From the NCBI RefSeq assembly GCF_022179125.1, contig NZ_BPQG01000008.1, positions 1 to 64,000 of the forward strand: a DNA stretch of 64,000 nucleotides. The letters run 5' to 3'. Positions within the stretch are counted from its first letter, which is position 1; every line of letters begins with the position of its first letter. Positions 24,940-33,507 of the stretch are shown here, piece after piece. The DNA comes from Methylobacterium cerastii. Its GTDB lineage: Bacteria > Pseudomonadota > Alphaproteobacteria > Rhizobiales > Beijerinckiaceae. The notes beneath the pieces are model-generated. The model was not told the origin of the DNA. It saw nothing but the letters and a program-made list of their open reading frames with translations, and searched no databases. The position numbers were made by a program, and so were the translations under genes.

Positions 24940-26574
24940 TCAGGCGGGCTCGGCGGGCGGCTCGGCGGGTGCGAGCAGCCCGGGCAGGTGCCGCAGGTGC
25001 CAATCGCGCAGCGACGCCAGGGCCGGGTGGGCGAGGTTGCGGGCGAGGTAGCCCTCGATCCGCGGGATGTGGGCGAGGTAGGCGGGCTTGCCGTCGCGGA
25101 GGTTCAGCCGCGCGAAGATGCCGAGGATCTTGGTGGCACGCTGCGCCGCCAGGATGGCGTAGGCGGTGGCGAAGCCCTGCACGTCGAAGGCCGTGTCGCG
25201 GGCGCGGCGCTCGCGGGCGTAGAGCCCGAGCAGCCGAAGCTCGAACTCGGCGTTGGCGTCGACCCGCGCGTCCTGGAGCAGCGAGGCGACGTCGTAGGCC
25301 GGGTGGCCGAGCACCGCGTCCTGGAAGTCGATCACGCCGATGCGCTCCAATCCGTCGCGCTCGGGCAGCCAGATCAGGTTGGGGGAATGGTAGTCGCGCA
25401 GGGTCCAGGTCGGGCGGGCGGGTACAGCGCCCTCCAGCACCTCGGCCCAGAGCGCGCCGAACTCGGCCCGCGCCTCCGGCGAGAGCGTCACGCCGCGCAG
25501 CGCCGGGGCGTACCAGTCCGGCAGCAGCTCGGTTTCGAACAGCAGCGCCTCGGCGTCGTAGGTCGGCAGCACGTGGTCGATGCCCTCGGCCACCGGCAGC
25601 ACGCCGGGCAACTCGACGGCGTGGAGCTTGGCCAGCAGGCGCGTCGCCTCGGCGTAGCGCTCGGGCCGCGGGCCGGCGGCGTCGACCACCGGTTCGATGC
25701 CGAGGTCTTCGAGGATCAGCAGGCCGGTGTCGAGGTCCTCGCCGTAGATGCGCGGCGCCGAGAAGCCCAGCGCCCGCAGCCCCCGGTCGATGGCGACGAA
25801 GGCGTGGACGCTCTCGGCGAGCTTGACGATGGCGCTGTAGGGCTTGCCGTCGCGCACCGGGGGGCCATCGGCCCGCGGCGGCGAGATCATCAGCACCGCC
25901 GAGCGGCCGTCGGGATGGGTCAGGCGCTCGTAGGCGCGCGACGACGCGTCGCCCTGCATCAGGGTGCGCGTCGCCTCGTCCCAGCCGCTGCGGGCGAGCA
26001 GCGCGCGGACCGCGCGCGCGCGATCGAGGCGGGCGCGCATGCCCTCGGTGCCGGAGATGCGCGCGAACCGGGAGCCCTCGCCGAACTCGGGCCGGAGCGA
26101 CAGGTCGATCGAGAGCACCGGCCCCTCGCGCGGCGGCAGCCGCTCGGGCCACTCGACCAGGGTGATCGCGGAATCCGTCATCTCGTCGAAGCCGAGCTCG
26201 ACCAGCTCGTCGGCGCTGCGCAGGCGGTAGAGGTCGGCGTGGACGATCGCGCCGAGCCGGCCCTCGTAGGGCTGGATCAGGGTGAAGGTCGGGCTTGGAA
26301 CCTCGAGGTCCGGGTCGCCGGCCAATTCGCGGATCAGCGCGCGCGCGAGCGTGGTCTTGCCACCGCCCAGGCCGCCCGAGAGCGCGACGAGGTCGCCCGG
26401 CATCAGGAACTCGGCCAGGAACAGCCCGAGATCCTCGGTCGCGCCCTCTTCGGGCAGGACGATCTCCCAGGCCGGCGGCTGACCGTCCGACGGGGGCGTG
26501 CCGGCCGCGGGGGCATCGCCCGAGACGGCGTCCTGCCGGTCGTGATCGGGATCGTCGTCGCCCAAAACCGTCAA
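24940..26574 (-). CDS. tsaE: Bifunctional TsaE ATPase / AmgK-like sugar kinase
   Basis: 544-residue fusion. Residues 35-190 are TsaE: Walker A SGGLGGGKTT (66-75), SPTFTLIQPYEG, HADLYRLRSADEL and TLVEWPERL; TsaE energises the TsaBD complex for tRNA t6A37 synthesis. Residues about 205-530 form an aminoglycoside-phosphotransferase-fold kinase with TLMQGDASSRAYERL, the Brenner region RDYHSPNLIWL and metal-binding VIDFQDAVLGHPAYD; this resembles AmgK, the anomeric MurNAc/GlcNAc kinase. The fusion is common in Alphaproteobacteria. With murU next to it, the locus couples t6A synthesis and cell-wall sugar recycling. Confidence 0.9.
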   Translation of the reverse strand: MTVLGDDDPDHDRQDAVSGDAPAAGTPPSDGQPPAWEIVLPEEGATEDLGLFLAEFLMPGDLVALSGGLGGGKTTLARALIRELAGDPDLEVPSPTFTLIQPYEGRLGAIVHADLYRLRSADELVELGFDEMTDSAITLVEWPERLPPREGPVLSIDLSLRPEFGEGSRFARISGTEGMRARLDRARAVRALLARSGWDEATRTLMQGDASSRAYERLTHPDGRSAVLMISPPRADGPPVRDGKPYSAIVKLAESVHAFVAIDRGLRALGFSAPRIYGEDLDTGLLILEDLGIEPVVDAAGPRPERYAEATRLLAKLHAVELPGVLPVAEGIDHVLPTYDAEALLFETELLPDWYAPALRGVTLSPEARAEFGALWAEVLEGAVPARPTWTLRDYHSPNLIWLPERDGLERIGVIDFQDAVLGHPAYDVASLLQDARVDANAEFELRLLGLYARERRARDTAFDVQGFATAYAILAAQRATKILGIFARLNLRDGKPAYLAHIPRIEGYLARNLAHPALASLRDWHLRHLPGLLAPAEPPAEPA

Positions 26575-26686
26575 CCTCCGAGCGCCGGTGCGCGGCGCGG
26601 CCTTCGCATCCGCTGTATCGGAGGATCCTTAACCGAACTTCGCGAAATCGCGCATCCCCGCCCGCCCCGACGACCGGTGCGAGCGG

Positions 26687-27976
26687 CTACGCCGCGACGA
26701 TCAGCGCCGCATCGTAGGGGGCGAGCCGCCAGGCCTTGGTCAGGGCGAGGGTTTCCGCGAGCGGCACCGGGCGGCCGAAACGGTAGCCCTGGCCGTAGGC
26801 GCAGCCCATCTCGGCGAGGGCGTCGGCCTCGGCCGGTTCCTCGATGCCCTCGGCGACCACCGGGATGCCGATTTCGTCGGCGAGCCGCAGGATCGTCTGG
26901 ATGATCTTGCGGTTGGACGGGGTGGTGAGCATCGCGCGCACGAACTCGCGATCGACCTTCAAGGTGGTGATCGGCAGCTTCGAGAGGTAGCTCAGCGACG
27001 AGTAGCCGGTGCCGAAGTCGTCGATGGCGACGCCCATGCCCGCCTCGCGGCACTGGCTGAGCGCTTCCGTGGCGCCCACGGGATCGCGCATCACCGTGGT
27101 CTCGGTGATCTCGAGCTTCAGCGTCGACGGGGCGATGCCGGTGCTGCGCAGCATCTCGCCGACCATCTCGGGGAAGCTCGCCCGGGCGAGGTCGTGGCCG
27201 CTGACGTTGATCGAAAGGAACAGCGGCCCGTCGGTGGCGGCCGGATTCTGCAGGGCCGCCCTCATGATCTCGGGCATGATCCGCCCGACCTCGGAGACGA
27301 CCCATTGGGTGATCTCGACGATCAGTTCGCTCGCTTCCGCGACCGGGATGAACGCCATCGGGTGCACGAGGCCCTTCTCGGGATGGCGCCAGCGGATCAG
27401 GGCCTCGAAGCCGGCGAGCGCCTCCGTCCCGAGGTGGACGATCGGCTGCAGGTACAGCTCGAACTCGTTGCGGTTCAGCGCCAGGCGCAGCGCGCGCTCC
27501 GTCATCATCGCGTCGATCGAGGCCTCGAAATCCGCCTTCAGCGACGGCGTAAAATGGGCGCCGGCGGCTCGCGTCGGCGCGACCGTACCGTTCGGCGCGA
27601 CCGTACCGTTCGGCCTCGGCAGCGCCACGGCATCCCGGCAGCAGGCCATGATGACGCCGAAGCACAGGCGCAGGATCGGGTCGGCATTGTGCAGGCGATG
27701 CCGGATCTGCTCCTCGGAGACCGAGACGAGGATGCAATCCTCGATCGCCCGCGCCGAGGCGGAGCGCGGGCCGGCATCGAGCAGAGCCATCTCGCCGACG
27801 ATCTCGCCGGCGGCGCGCTCGGCGACCGACACCTCGACGCCATCGCGCCGGAGGAAGAGCGCGGCTCGCCCCGCGACGATCAGGTAGGCGAACGCGCCGG
27901 GCTCGCCCTCCTCGAAGATCGCGGCGCCGGCGGACAGTGTCACGTAGGCGTTAGGATCGTTCATCTTCCGGTCCAT
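26687..27976 (-). CDS. Cyclic nucleotide-binding domain / EAL c-di-GMP phosphodiesterase
   Basis: 429 residues. Residues 10-125 are a cNMP-binding-like beta roll (AAIFEEGEPGAFAYLIVAGRAALF, GEIVGEMALLDAGPRSASARA). Residues about 165-420 are an EAL domain with FEALIRWRHP, SINVSGHDL, LEITETTVMRD, AIDDFGTGYSS, LKVDREFV, VAEGIEE and YGQGYRFGRP, so all expected metal and substrate residues are present and hydrolysis of c-di-GMP to pGpG is likely. The linker contains a duplicated PNGTVA unit. The start is at 27976 or the second ATG at 27964. Cytoplasmic. Confidence 0.87.
   Translation of the reverse strand: MDRKMNDPNAYVTLSAGAAIFEEGEPGAFAYLIVAGRAALFLRRDGVEVSVAERAAGEIVGEMALLDAGPRSASARAIEDCILVSVSEEQIRHRLHNADPILRLCFGVIMACCRDAVALPRPNGTVAPNGTVAPTRAAGAHFTPSLKADFEASIDAMMTERALRLALNRNEFELYLQPIVHLGTEALAGFEALIRWRHPEKGLVHPMAFIPVAEASELIVEITQWVVSEVGRIMPEIMRAALQNPAATDGPLFLSINVSGHDLARASFPEMVGEMLRSTGIAPSTLKLEITETTVMRDPVGATEALSQCREAGMGVAIDDFGTGYSSLSYLSKLPITTLKVDREFVRAMLTTPSNRKIIQTILRLADEIGIPVVAEGIEEPAEADALAEMGCAYGQGYRFGRPVPLAETLALTKAWRLAPYDAALIVAA
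27577..27612. repeat. 18-bp tandem duplication inside the EAL gene
   Basis: Two perfect, adjacent 18-base copies (27577-27594 and 27595-27612) encode PNGTVA twice in the linker between the cyclic nucleotide and EAL domains. The duplication keeps frame and looks recent. Confidence 0.85.
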
Positions 27977-28208
27977 GCCCCGCAGACCGCACCGGTGGCC
28001 GATGCGGACATTGCCCGACCGACATTAATCAACCCGCAATTTTCTTGGCCGCCGATCGAAAAACCACGATGGATCTCGTGAATGCTTTCTTCCACCGCCC
28101 GATAGTGGCTAGATCCACGGATACAACAGCTGGACTTTCAAACGAATACTACTCGAGGCGGCGCCGGTTGCCTTCCGCCAACGCGACCCGGCGGCGGCGC
28201 CCACCGGA

Positions 28209-28868
28209 TCACCCGACGAACCGCCAGACGTGGCTCTGCTTGATCTCGGCATCCTCCAGCGCCCGCGTCACCGGCACGGCGTAGCTGGCGATCGACTCGA
28301 GGCGGGCGCGCGGCAGGTAGCTGCGGCCGGGATCGCCGAGCAGCACCGTGGTGCCGACAGCGTGCAGGCGCCCGAGCCAGCCGCCCACCGCGGCGGCGAG
28401 GTCGCGCTCGTAGAAGATGTCGGCGGCGAGCACGAGGTCGACGTCGGGCACGGTGCCGACCAGGTCGGCCGCCGTCGCGGTGATCCGGCCGGCGACGCCG
28501 TTGGCGGCGGCGTTGAGCGGGATCGCGGCGATGGCGAAGGGGTCGAGGTCGCTGGCGAGCACCGAGGCGGCGCCGGACTTCGCCGCGGCGATCGCCACCA
28601 GGCCGGAACCGGAGGCGAAGTCGAGCACGCGCCGCCCGGCGACGACCTCCGGGTTGTCGAGGAGGTAGCGGGCGAGTGCCTGGCCGCCGGCCCAGGCGAA
28701 GGCCCAGAACGGCGGCGGCAGGCCGATCTCGGCCAGTTCGTCCTCGGTCTTCTGCCACAGCTCCGTCGCCTCGTCGGCGACGTGGATCACCAGCTCCGGC
28801 GCATGCGCCACCGGCAGCAGGCGGGTGTTGGCGCGGATGAAGGCGTCGGCGTCTTTGCTCGCGATCAT
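28209..28868 (-). CDS. Class I SAM methyltransferase, METTL20/EtfB lysine methyltransferase-like
   Basis: 219 residues. FIRANTRLLPVAHAPELVIH and PPPFWAFAWAGGQALARYL open the protein, then SAM motif I VLDFASGSGLVAIAAA, acidic motif ASDLDPFA, and motif IV VDLVLAADIFYE. The pre-motif PPFWAFAWAGGQALARY and D/E..F.ER loop fit the seven-beta-strand METTL20-like lysine methyltransferases that modify the electron-transfer flavoprotein beta subunit. The ATG overlaps the stop of the upstream glycosyltransferase (ATGA). The substrate is inferred from family resemblance only. Confidence 0.72.
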   Translation of the reverse strand: MIASKDADAFIRANTRLLPVAHAPELVIHVADEATELWQKTEDELAEIGLPPPFWAFAWAGGQALARYLLDNPEVVAGRRVLDFASGSGLVAIAAAKSGAASVLASDLDPFAIAAIPLNAAANGVAGRITATAADLVGTVPDVDLVLAADIFYERDLAAAVGGWLGRLHAVGTTVLLGDPGRSYLPRARLESIASYAVPVTRALEDAEIKQSHVWRFVG

Positions 28869-30031
28869 GAGCCCAGCAGCTCGCGGTAGAGGCCGGAGAC
28901 GGCCGCGGACACCGCGGCCTCCGAGAACCCGTCCTCGACGACCCGTCGGCGGGCCGCGGCGCCGAGGCCCGCGACGAGGGCCGGGTCGCGGGCAAGGCGT
29001 ACCAGGGCCGCGGCCAGGGCCGGCGCGTCGTCCGGGGGGACGACAAGGCCCTCGACGCCGTCGCGCACCAGGGCGCGGCAGCCCGGCACGTCGGTGGTGA
29101 CGAGCGCCCGGCCGCAGGCGGCGGCCTCGAGCAGGGTACGCGGCAGGCCCTCCCCGCCCCGCGAGGGCAGGCAGCCGACATGCGCGGCGGCGAAGGCCGC
29201 GGCCGCGTCGCGCGTCGGCCCGAGCCAGGCGACGCCGTCGCGGGACCAGTCGCGCAACGTCGCCTCGGGGATCGCGCGGCGGTTCGAGGCGTCGGGGGCG
29301 CCGTGCAGGGCGAGTTCGACCGCCGCGCCTTGCGCGCGGGCGAGCCGCACCGCCTCGACGGCGACGTCGATCCCCTTCGACCACAGCATCCGCGCGACGA
29401 TCGCCACGCGCAGCGGTGGGTGGGGCGGCAGCGGCGCCGGCACGAACGCGTCCGGGTCGACTCCGGCGCCGCCGACGATCGTCACCGCGGTGTCGGCCGG
29501 GTCGAGGCCGAGGGCGGCGGCGTCGTCCGGGTTCTCGAACAGGAAGCGGGTGCGCTTCGAGGCCAGCGGCCCGCGGATCAGGTGGCGGAGCGCCGTGCGC
29601 GCGAGGCGGCCGGCGGCGTCGCCGCGCGCGCCGATCAGCCCGAGGCCGGTGAGCGCGTAGACGCGGGCCGGGATGTTGGCCATCGCCGCCGCCGTGCCGC
29701 CGACGAGGATCCCGCGCAGCGCGATGCAGTGGACGATGTCGGGGTTCAGGGCCTTCAGGATCGCCGCAAGTTGCCCGGCCGCGTAGCCGGCGGCCATCGG
29801 GTTGAGGCTGGAGCGCTCCGCCTCCAGCGCGACCACCCGGGCGCCGGTCGCCTCGATCGCCGCGCGGTGCTCGCGCACCCGCGTCACCACGGCGACCGAC
29901 AGGCCCATCGCCACCGCCGCCCGCGCCATCGGCAGGAAGTGCGAGGCGAAGAACCAGTCCTCGGTGACGACGAAGGCGAGGCGCCGCATCGGCGCGGCGG
30001 GGGCGGGGGCGGGGGAGTCGGCGGCGTCCAT
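28865..30031 (-). CDS. GT-B glycosyltransferase, GT4 family
   Basis: 388 residues from ATG 30031, which has GAGGT about 10 bases upstream; a longer frame to 30166 is Pro/Arg-rich and overlaps the divergent gene. The N-terminal Rossmann half has FVVTEDWFFASHFLPMARAA and PDIVHCIALRGILVG; the C-terminal half has VAIVARMLWSKGIDVAVEAV and the E-x7-E loop GEGLPRTLLEAAACGRALV. It probably transfers a sugar from a nucleotide donor onto a lipid carrier or cell-surface glycan. It overlaps the methyltransferase gene by 4 bases. Confidence 0.85.
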   Translation of the reverse strand: MDAADSPAPAPAAPMRRLAFVVTEDWFFASHFLPMARAAVAMGLSVAVVTRVREHRAAIEATGARVVALEAERSSLNPMAAGYAAGQLAAILKALNPDIVHCIALRGILVGGTAAAMANIPARVYALTGLGLIGARGDAAGRLARTALRHLIRGPLASKRTRFLFENPDDAAALGLDPADTAVTIVGGAGVDPDAFVPAPLPPHPPLRVAIVARMLWSKGIDVAVEAVRLARAQGAAVELALHGAPDASNRRAIPEATLRDWSRDGVAWLGPTRDAAAAFAAAHVGCLPSRGGEGLPRTLLEAAACGRALVTTDVPGCRALVRDGVEGLVVPPDDAPALAAALVRLARDPALVAGLGAAARRRVVEDGFSEAAVSAAVSGLYRELLGS

Positions 30032-30144
30032 CGGGCCGACCTCTAACACGGGCGGGCATCCGTGTGCGGCGGATACGCAAGCGCCGGAACAGGGCCGGTC
30101 CGGCCCCGGTTGAGGCCAGGCTTTCGCAGGGAGGAGCAAGGCCG

Positions 30145-31413
30145 ATGGGAGCGGAGCTGATGGCATCGGACGAGACCGCCGGCACCGTCGTCGACCCGCG
30201 CGACGCGGCCGCCGAGGCCGGGCTCGCCTACGTGGACGACACCATGCCCGGCCTGACCCGGAAGAAGACCGCCACGGGCTTCCGCTTCGTCGACGCCAAG
30301 GGCGCCCCCGTCCGCGACAAGGCGCAGGTCCAGCGGATCAAGTCGCTCGCGATCCCGCCGGCCTACACCGACGTATGGATCTGCCCGCGCCGAAACGGCC
30401 ACATCCAGGCGACCGGGCGCGACGCCAAGGGGCGCAAGCAGTACCGCTACCATCCCGATTTCCGGGCGGCGCGGGACTCGACCAAGTTCAGCCACATCAT
30501 GGCCTTCGCCGACGCCCTGCCCGGCATCCGCACGCGCATCGACGCCGACATGCGGCGCAAGGGCCTGTCGCGCGAGAAGGTGCTCGCCACCGTGGTGCAC
30601 CTGCTGGAGACGACGCTGATCCGCGTCGGCAACGACGACTACGCCCGGGCCAACAAGAGCTATGGGCTGACGACGCTGCGCGACCCGCACGTCAAGGTCG
30701 AGGGCGCGGAGATGACGTTCCGCTTCAAGGGCAAGAGCGGCAAGACCTGGGCCCTGTCGGTGAAGGACCGGCGCGTGGCCAAGATCGTCAAGGCCTGCCA
30801 GGATCTGCCGGGCCAGGAGCTGTTCCAGTACGTCGACGAGGCGGGGCAGCCGCGCGACGTGACCTCCTCGGACGTCAACGCCTACCTGCGCGAGATCTCG
30901 GGGCAGGACATCACGGCGAAGGATTTTCGCACCTGGGCCGGCACGGTGCTGGCGGCGCTGGCGTTGCGCGAGTTCGAGGCCTTCGACGGCGAGGCCGGCG
31001 CCAAGAAGAACGTTCGCGCGGCGATCGAGAGCGTCGCCGGGCGGCTCGGCAACACGCCGACCATCTGCCGCAAGTGCTACATCCACCCGCAGATCATCGA
31101 CTGCTACCTGGAAGGCGCCCTGCTGCTTCAGGTGAAGGAGGCGGTCGAGAGCGAATTGGTCGAGGATCTCAGCAGCCTGCGCCCCGAGGAGGCGGCGGTG
31201 CTGAGCCTGCTGCAGAACCGGCTCACCGCGGACGCGCCGACGGCTTCGAAGGCGAAGGCCGGCAAGGCGAGGAAGACGGCGGCCAAGGCGGCCGAGCCGG
31301 TGAAAACGCAGGCGAACAAGACGAAGGCAAGCAAGACGAAGACGGCGGCCAAGGCGCGAAAGTCGGCCAAGGCGAGGACGACCGCTGCGAGCGCGGAGTT
31401 GGCGCGCGCCTGA
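30145..31413 (+). CDS. Type IB DNA topoisomerase
   Basis: 422 residues from ATG 30145 (AAGG just upstream). The N-terminal half has SLAIPPAYTDVWICP and GHIQATGRDAKGRKQYRYH, the eukaryote-virus-like TopIB signatures; the catalytic core has VGNDDYARANKSYGLTTL, KDRRVAKI, KDFRTWAGT and the active-site Tyr in RKCYIHPQIID. It relaxes supercoils without ATP by a 3'-phosphotyrosine intermediate. The last 70 residues are a Lys/Ala-rich low-complexity tail (repeated KAKAGKARK, KTKASKTKT), probably nonspecific DNA binding. Divergent from the glycosyltransferase gene. Confidence 0.92.
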   Translation: MGAELMASDETAGTVVDPRDAAAEAGLAYVDDTMPGLTRKKTATGFRFVDAKGAPVRDKAQVQRIKSLAIPPAYTDVWICPRRNGHIQATGRDAKGRKQYRYHPDFRAARDSTKFSHIMAFADALPGIRTRIDADMRRKGLSREKVLATVVHLLETTLIRVGNDDYARANKSYGLTTLRDPHVKVEGAEMTFRFKGKSGKTWALSVKDRRVAKIVKACQDLPGQELFQYVDEAGQPRDVTSSDVNAYLREISGQDITAKDFRTWAGTVLAALALREFEAFDGEAGAKKNVRAAIESVAGRLGNTPTICRKCYIHPQIIDCYLEGALLLQVKEAVESELVEDLSSLRPEEAAVLSLLQNRLTADAPTASKAKAGKARKTAAKAAEPVKTQANKTKASKTKTAAKARKSAKARTTAASAELARA

Positions 31414-31418
31414 GCGAA

Positions 31419-31434
31419 CCGGCCGCGCGGCCGG
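31419..31434. terminator. Palindrome between convergent topoisomerase IB and luxR genes
   Basis: A 16-base perfect GC palindrome, CCGGCCGC and its inverted copy, sits between the two convergent stop codons. It can form a hairpin on both strands but lacks a T-tract, so factor-independent termination would be weak. Confidence 0.35.
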
Positions 31435-31446
31435 GTCGCGGCGCAC

Positions 31447-32145
31447 TCAGTGGCGCGCCGGACCTTCGCCCGTGTTCGTCCGAGGCGCTTCGACGCCGCG
31501 CCGGCTGGTCTCCGCGTCGAGCACCGGCGCGAGGCCGAGTTGCCGGGCGAGCGAGACCAGGTCCTTCAACCGGCCGGTCTGGGTCTTGCGCCGCAGGTTC
31601 AGGCGGTGGGTCTCCACCGTGCGGACCGAGAGCATCAGGCGGCGCGCGACCTCCTTGTTGCTGAAGCCGGCGCTGAGGAAGCGCAGCACCTCGGCCTCGC
31701 GCGGGGTTAGCCCGAGGCCGTCGGCCGGCTCGGCGGCGGCGGAGACCGGCTCGGCCTCGACCTCGGCGCGGGCGATCAGTTGCGGGGCGCCCTCGGCGAG
31801 GGCCAGCACGGCGTTGCAGAGGTCGCGCGGGGCGGCGGAGCGCGCCACGAAGGCGTCGGCCCCGGCCCGGAGCAGGGCGTCGAGGTCGGCCGCATTCAAC
31901 GCCTGGAACGCCACCAGCGTCTTCAGGGCCGGCAGGCGTGCCTTGAGGTCGGCGAGGTGGCCGAGGCCGTCCGCCAGCCGCGTCTCGTCGAGGAAGATCA
32001 GCGCGACGACGTTGGCCGGGTCGACCCGGTCGAGGTCGGCCTCGCCGATCGTGTGGAGCGCCGGCATGTGCTCCAGCGTCGCGCGGAAGGCGGGATTCAT
32101 CTCCTGGGGCTCGTCGAAAACCAGGACGTCAACGGCCATACTCAT
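31447..32145 (-). CDS. LuxR/NarL-type response regulator with atypical receiver
   Basis: 232 residues from the ATG at 32145. The N-terminal 120 residues are receiver-like: VLVFDEP supplies an acidic pair and IFLDETRLADG could hold the phosphoacceptor Asp, but the conserved Thr and Lys positions are replaced (TLVAFQAL and DAFVARS, with Arg instead of Lys). The C-terminal HTH is canonical: LGLTPREAEVLRFLSAGFSNKEVARRLMLSVRTVETHRLNLRRKTQTG. It is probably a transcription factor with altered phosphorylation control. Start codon choice among 32208, 32145 and 32139 is uncertain. Confidence 0.8.
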   Translation of the reverse strand: MSMAVDVLVFDEPQEMNPAFRATLEHMPALHTIGEADLDRVDPANVVALIFLDETRLADGLGHLADLKARLPALKTLVAFQALNAADLDALLRAGADAFVARSAAPRDLCNAVLALAEGAPQLIARAEVEAEPVSAAAEPADGLGLTPREAEVLRFLSAGFSNKEVARRLMLSVRTVETHRLNLRRKTQTGRLKDLVSLARQLGLAPVLDAETSRRGVEAPRTNTGEGPARH

Positions 32146-32448
32146 CCCGCACACCCCATCTTTTCCCGGCATGGCACAATTCCGCCGGGGTCGGAGAAGG
32201 TGTTTCAAGACTCGTTCCAGACGAATCCTGGGGTTTTCGGCCTCGGACTTGTGTCGAAATCAGATATGGCGCGAGGCTTATACTTAACGCGTGTCTCGCG
32301 CAGGCACAGCGCGATCAACCTTAACGCACGCGAATCGCTGCAAAATCCGGCGCGATCGTCTCCGCGCCCGCCGCCCTGCGAAGACTGGCGAGGTACGCCC
32401 GCCCGCCTCGCTCCGCAAGGACATCAGGCGTCGAACCCGCGGGCGGCG
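32146..32448. other. 303-base intergenic region between luxR-type and GGDEF genes
   Basis: No credible gene. The part near 32220-32350 is less GC-rich than the surroundings and probably holds the promoter of the LuxR-type gene (transcribed leftward); I could not assign hexamers with confidence. No hairpin-plus-T-tract terminator was found after the GGDEF gene. Confidence 0.5.
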
Positions 32449-33345
32449 TCAGCCGGCGCGCGCGAGCACGATGTCGGTCTCCGCCGAGACGACGCGGTCG
32501 CGCCCGGTGGTCTTGGCCTCATAGAGGGCGATGTCGGCGCGCTTGGTGAGCGCGGTGACGCTGTCGCCCTCGCACCAGGTGCTGACGCCGAAGCTGCAGG
32601 TCAGGCGCACGGGGCCACGCGTCCCGCGGATGCGCAGGTCCCGGATCTGGAGGCGCAGCCGCCCCGCGACGGCCTCCGCCGCCGCGAGCGAGAGCCCGGG
32701 CAGCACCACCGCGAACTCCTCGCCGCCGAGGCGCCCGGCGATCCCCTGTGCGCCGAGGAGATCGGAGACGGCGCGGATCGCGGCGTCGCCGACGTCGTGG
32801 CCGTGCTCGTCGTTGATGCGCTTGAAGTGGTCGATGTCGGCGAACACGGCCGACAGGGTGCCGTGGTTGCCGGCGCGCTCCGCGACGGCTCCGACGCGGG
32901 CGAAGAAGGCGCGGCGGTTGAGCAGGCCGGTGAGCGAGTCGGTCTCGGCGAGGCGGATCAACTCGTCCTGCATCGTGGTCAGCCGCTCGGCGGCGCGCAG
33001 GCGCGCATGCAGCTCCTCGGCGCCCGGCGGCTTTTCGATGAAGTCGTCGGCGCCGCTGTCGAGGGCCTCGGCGAGGTTCCGGGCTTTGCGCGCCGACGAC
33101 ATGGTGATGACGTAGAGCGGGCGGCGCGCCTCGGCGAGCAGCCTGGCCGACCAGCACAGCTCCAACCCGGTCATCGGGCGGACTTCGAGGCTGGTGATCA
33201 GCACCCGGACGCTCGGCGTCTCCTCGAGGAAAGCGCAGGCGGCGGCGGAATCGGTGAACGTGTTGACGACGTGCCCGCGCGGTTCCAGCAGCCCGGTGAT
33301 GACCTTGAGGACGACGCGGCTCGAATCGACGATGACGATGTGCAT
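32449..33345 (-). CDS. Receiver-GGDEF diguanylate cyclase with degenerate receiver
   Basis: 298 residues from ATG 33345 (a GTG at 33378 is the alternative). The PleD-like receiver starts MHIVIVDSSR; the phosphoacceptor position is Ser rather than Asp (VLITSLEVRPMTG), while Thr (YVITMSS) and Lys (DFIEKPP) remain. The GGDEF domain is intact with TDSLTGLLNRRAFF, DIDHFKRINDEHGHDVGD and GGEEF, so c-di-GMP synthesis is likely; no RxxD inhibitory site precedes GGEEF. Control is probably not by canonical phosphorylation of this receiver. Confidence 0.85.
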   Translation of the reverse strand: MHIVIVDSSRVVLKVITGLLEPRGHVVNTFTDSAAACAFLEETPSVRVLITSLEVRPMTGLELCWSARLLAEARRPLYVITMSSARKARNLAEALDSGADDFIEKPPGAEELHARLRAAERLTTMQDELIRLAETDSLTGLLNRRAFFARVGAVAERAGNHGTLSAVFADIDHFKRINDEHGHDVGDAAIRAVSDLLGAQGIAGRLGGEEFAVVLPGLSLAAAEAVAGRLRLQIRDLRIRGTRGPVRLTCSFGVSTWCEGDSVTALTKRADIALYEAKTTGRDRVVSAETDIVLARAG

Positions 33346-33507
33346 GGCGCGCGATACCGGTGGAAACTGGCGTCGCACGAGATGGCCTGAAAAACCTTAA
33401 GATGCAGTCTCAGCGAGACACGCGCAGAACGTGGATCGCAGGATCGTACGAGGCGGCGCAACCGCCGACGCCGCGCGACGACCCTGGCGCGCCGACGGGA
33501 GAGGCAT

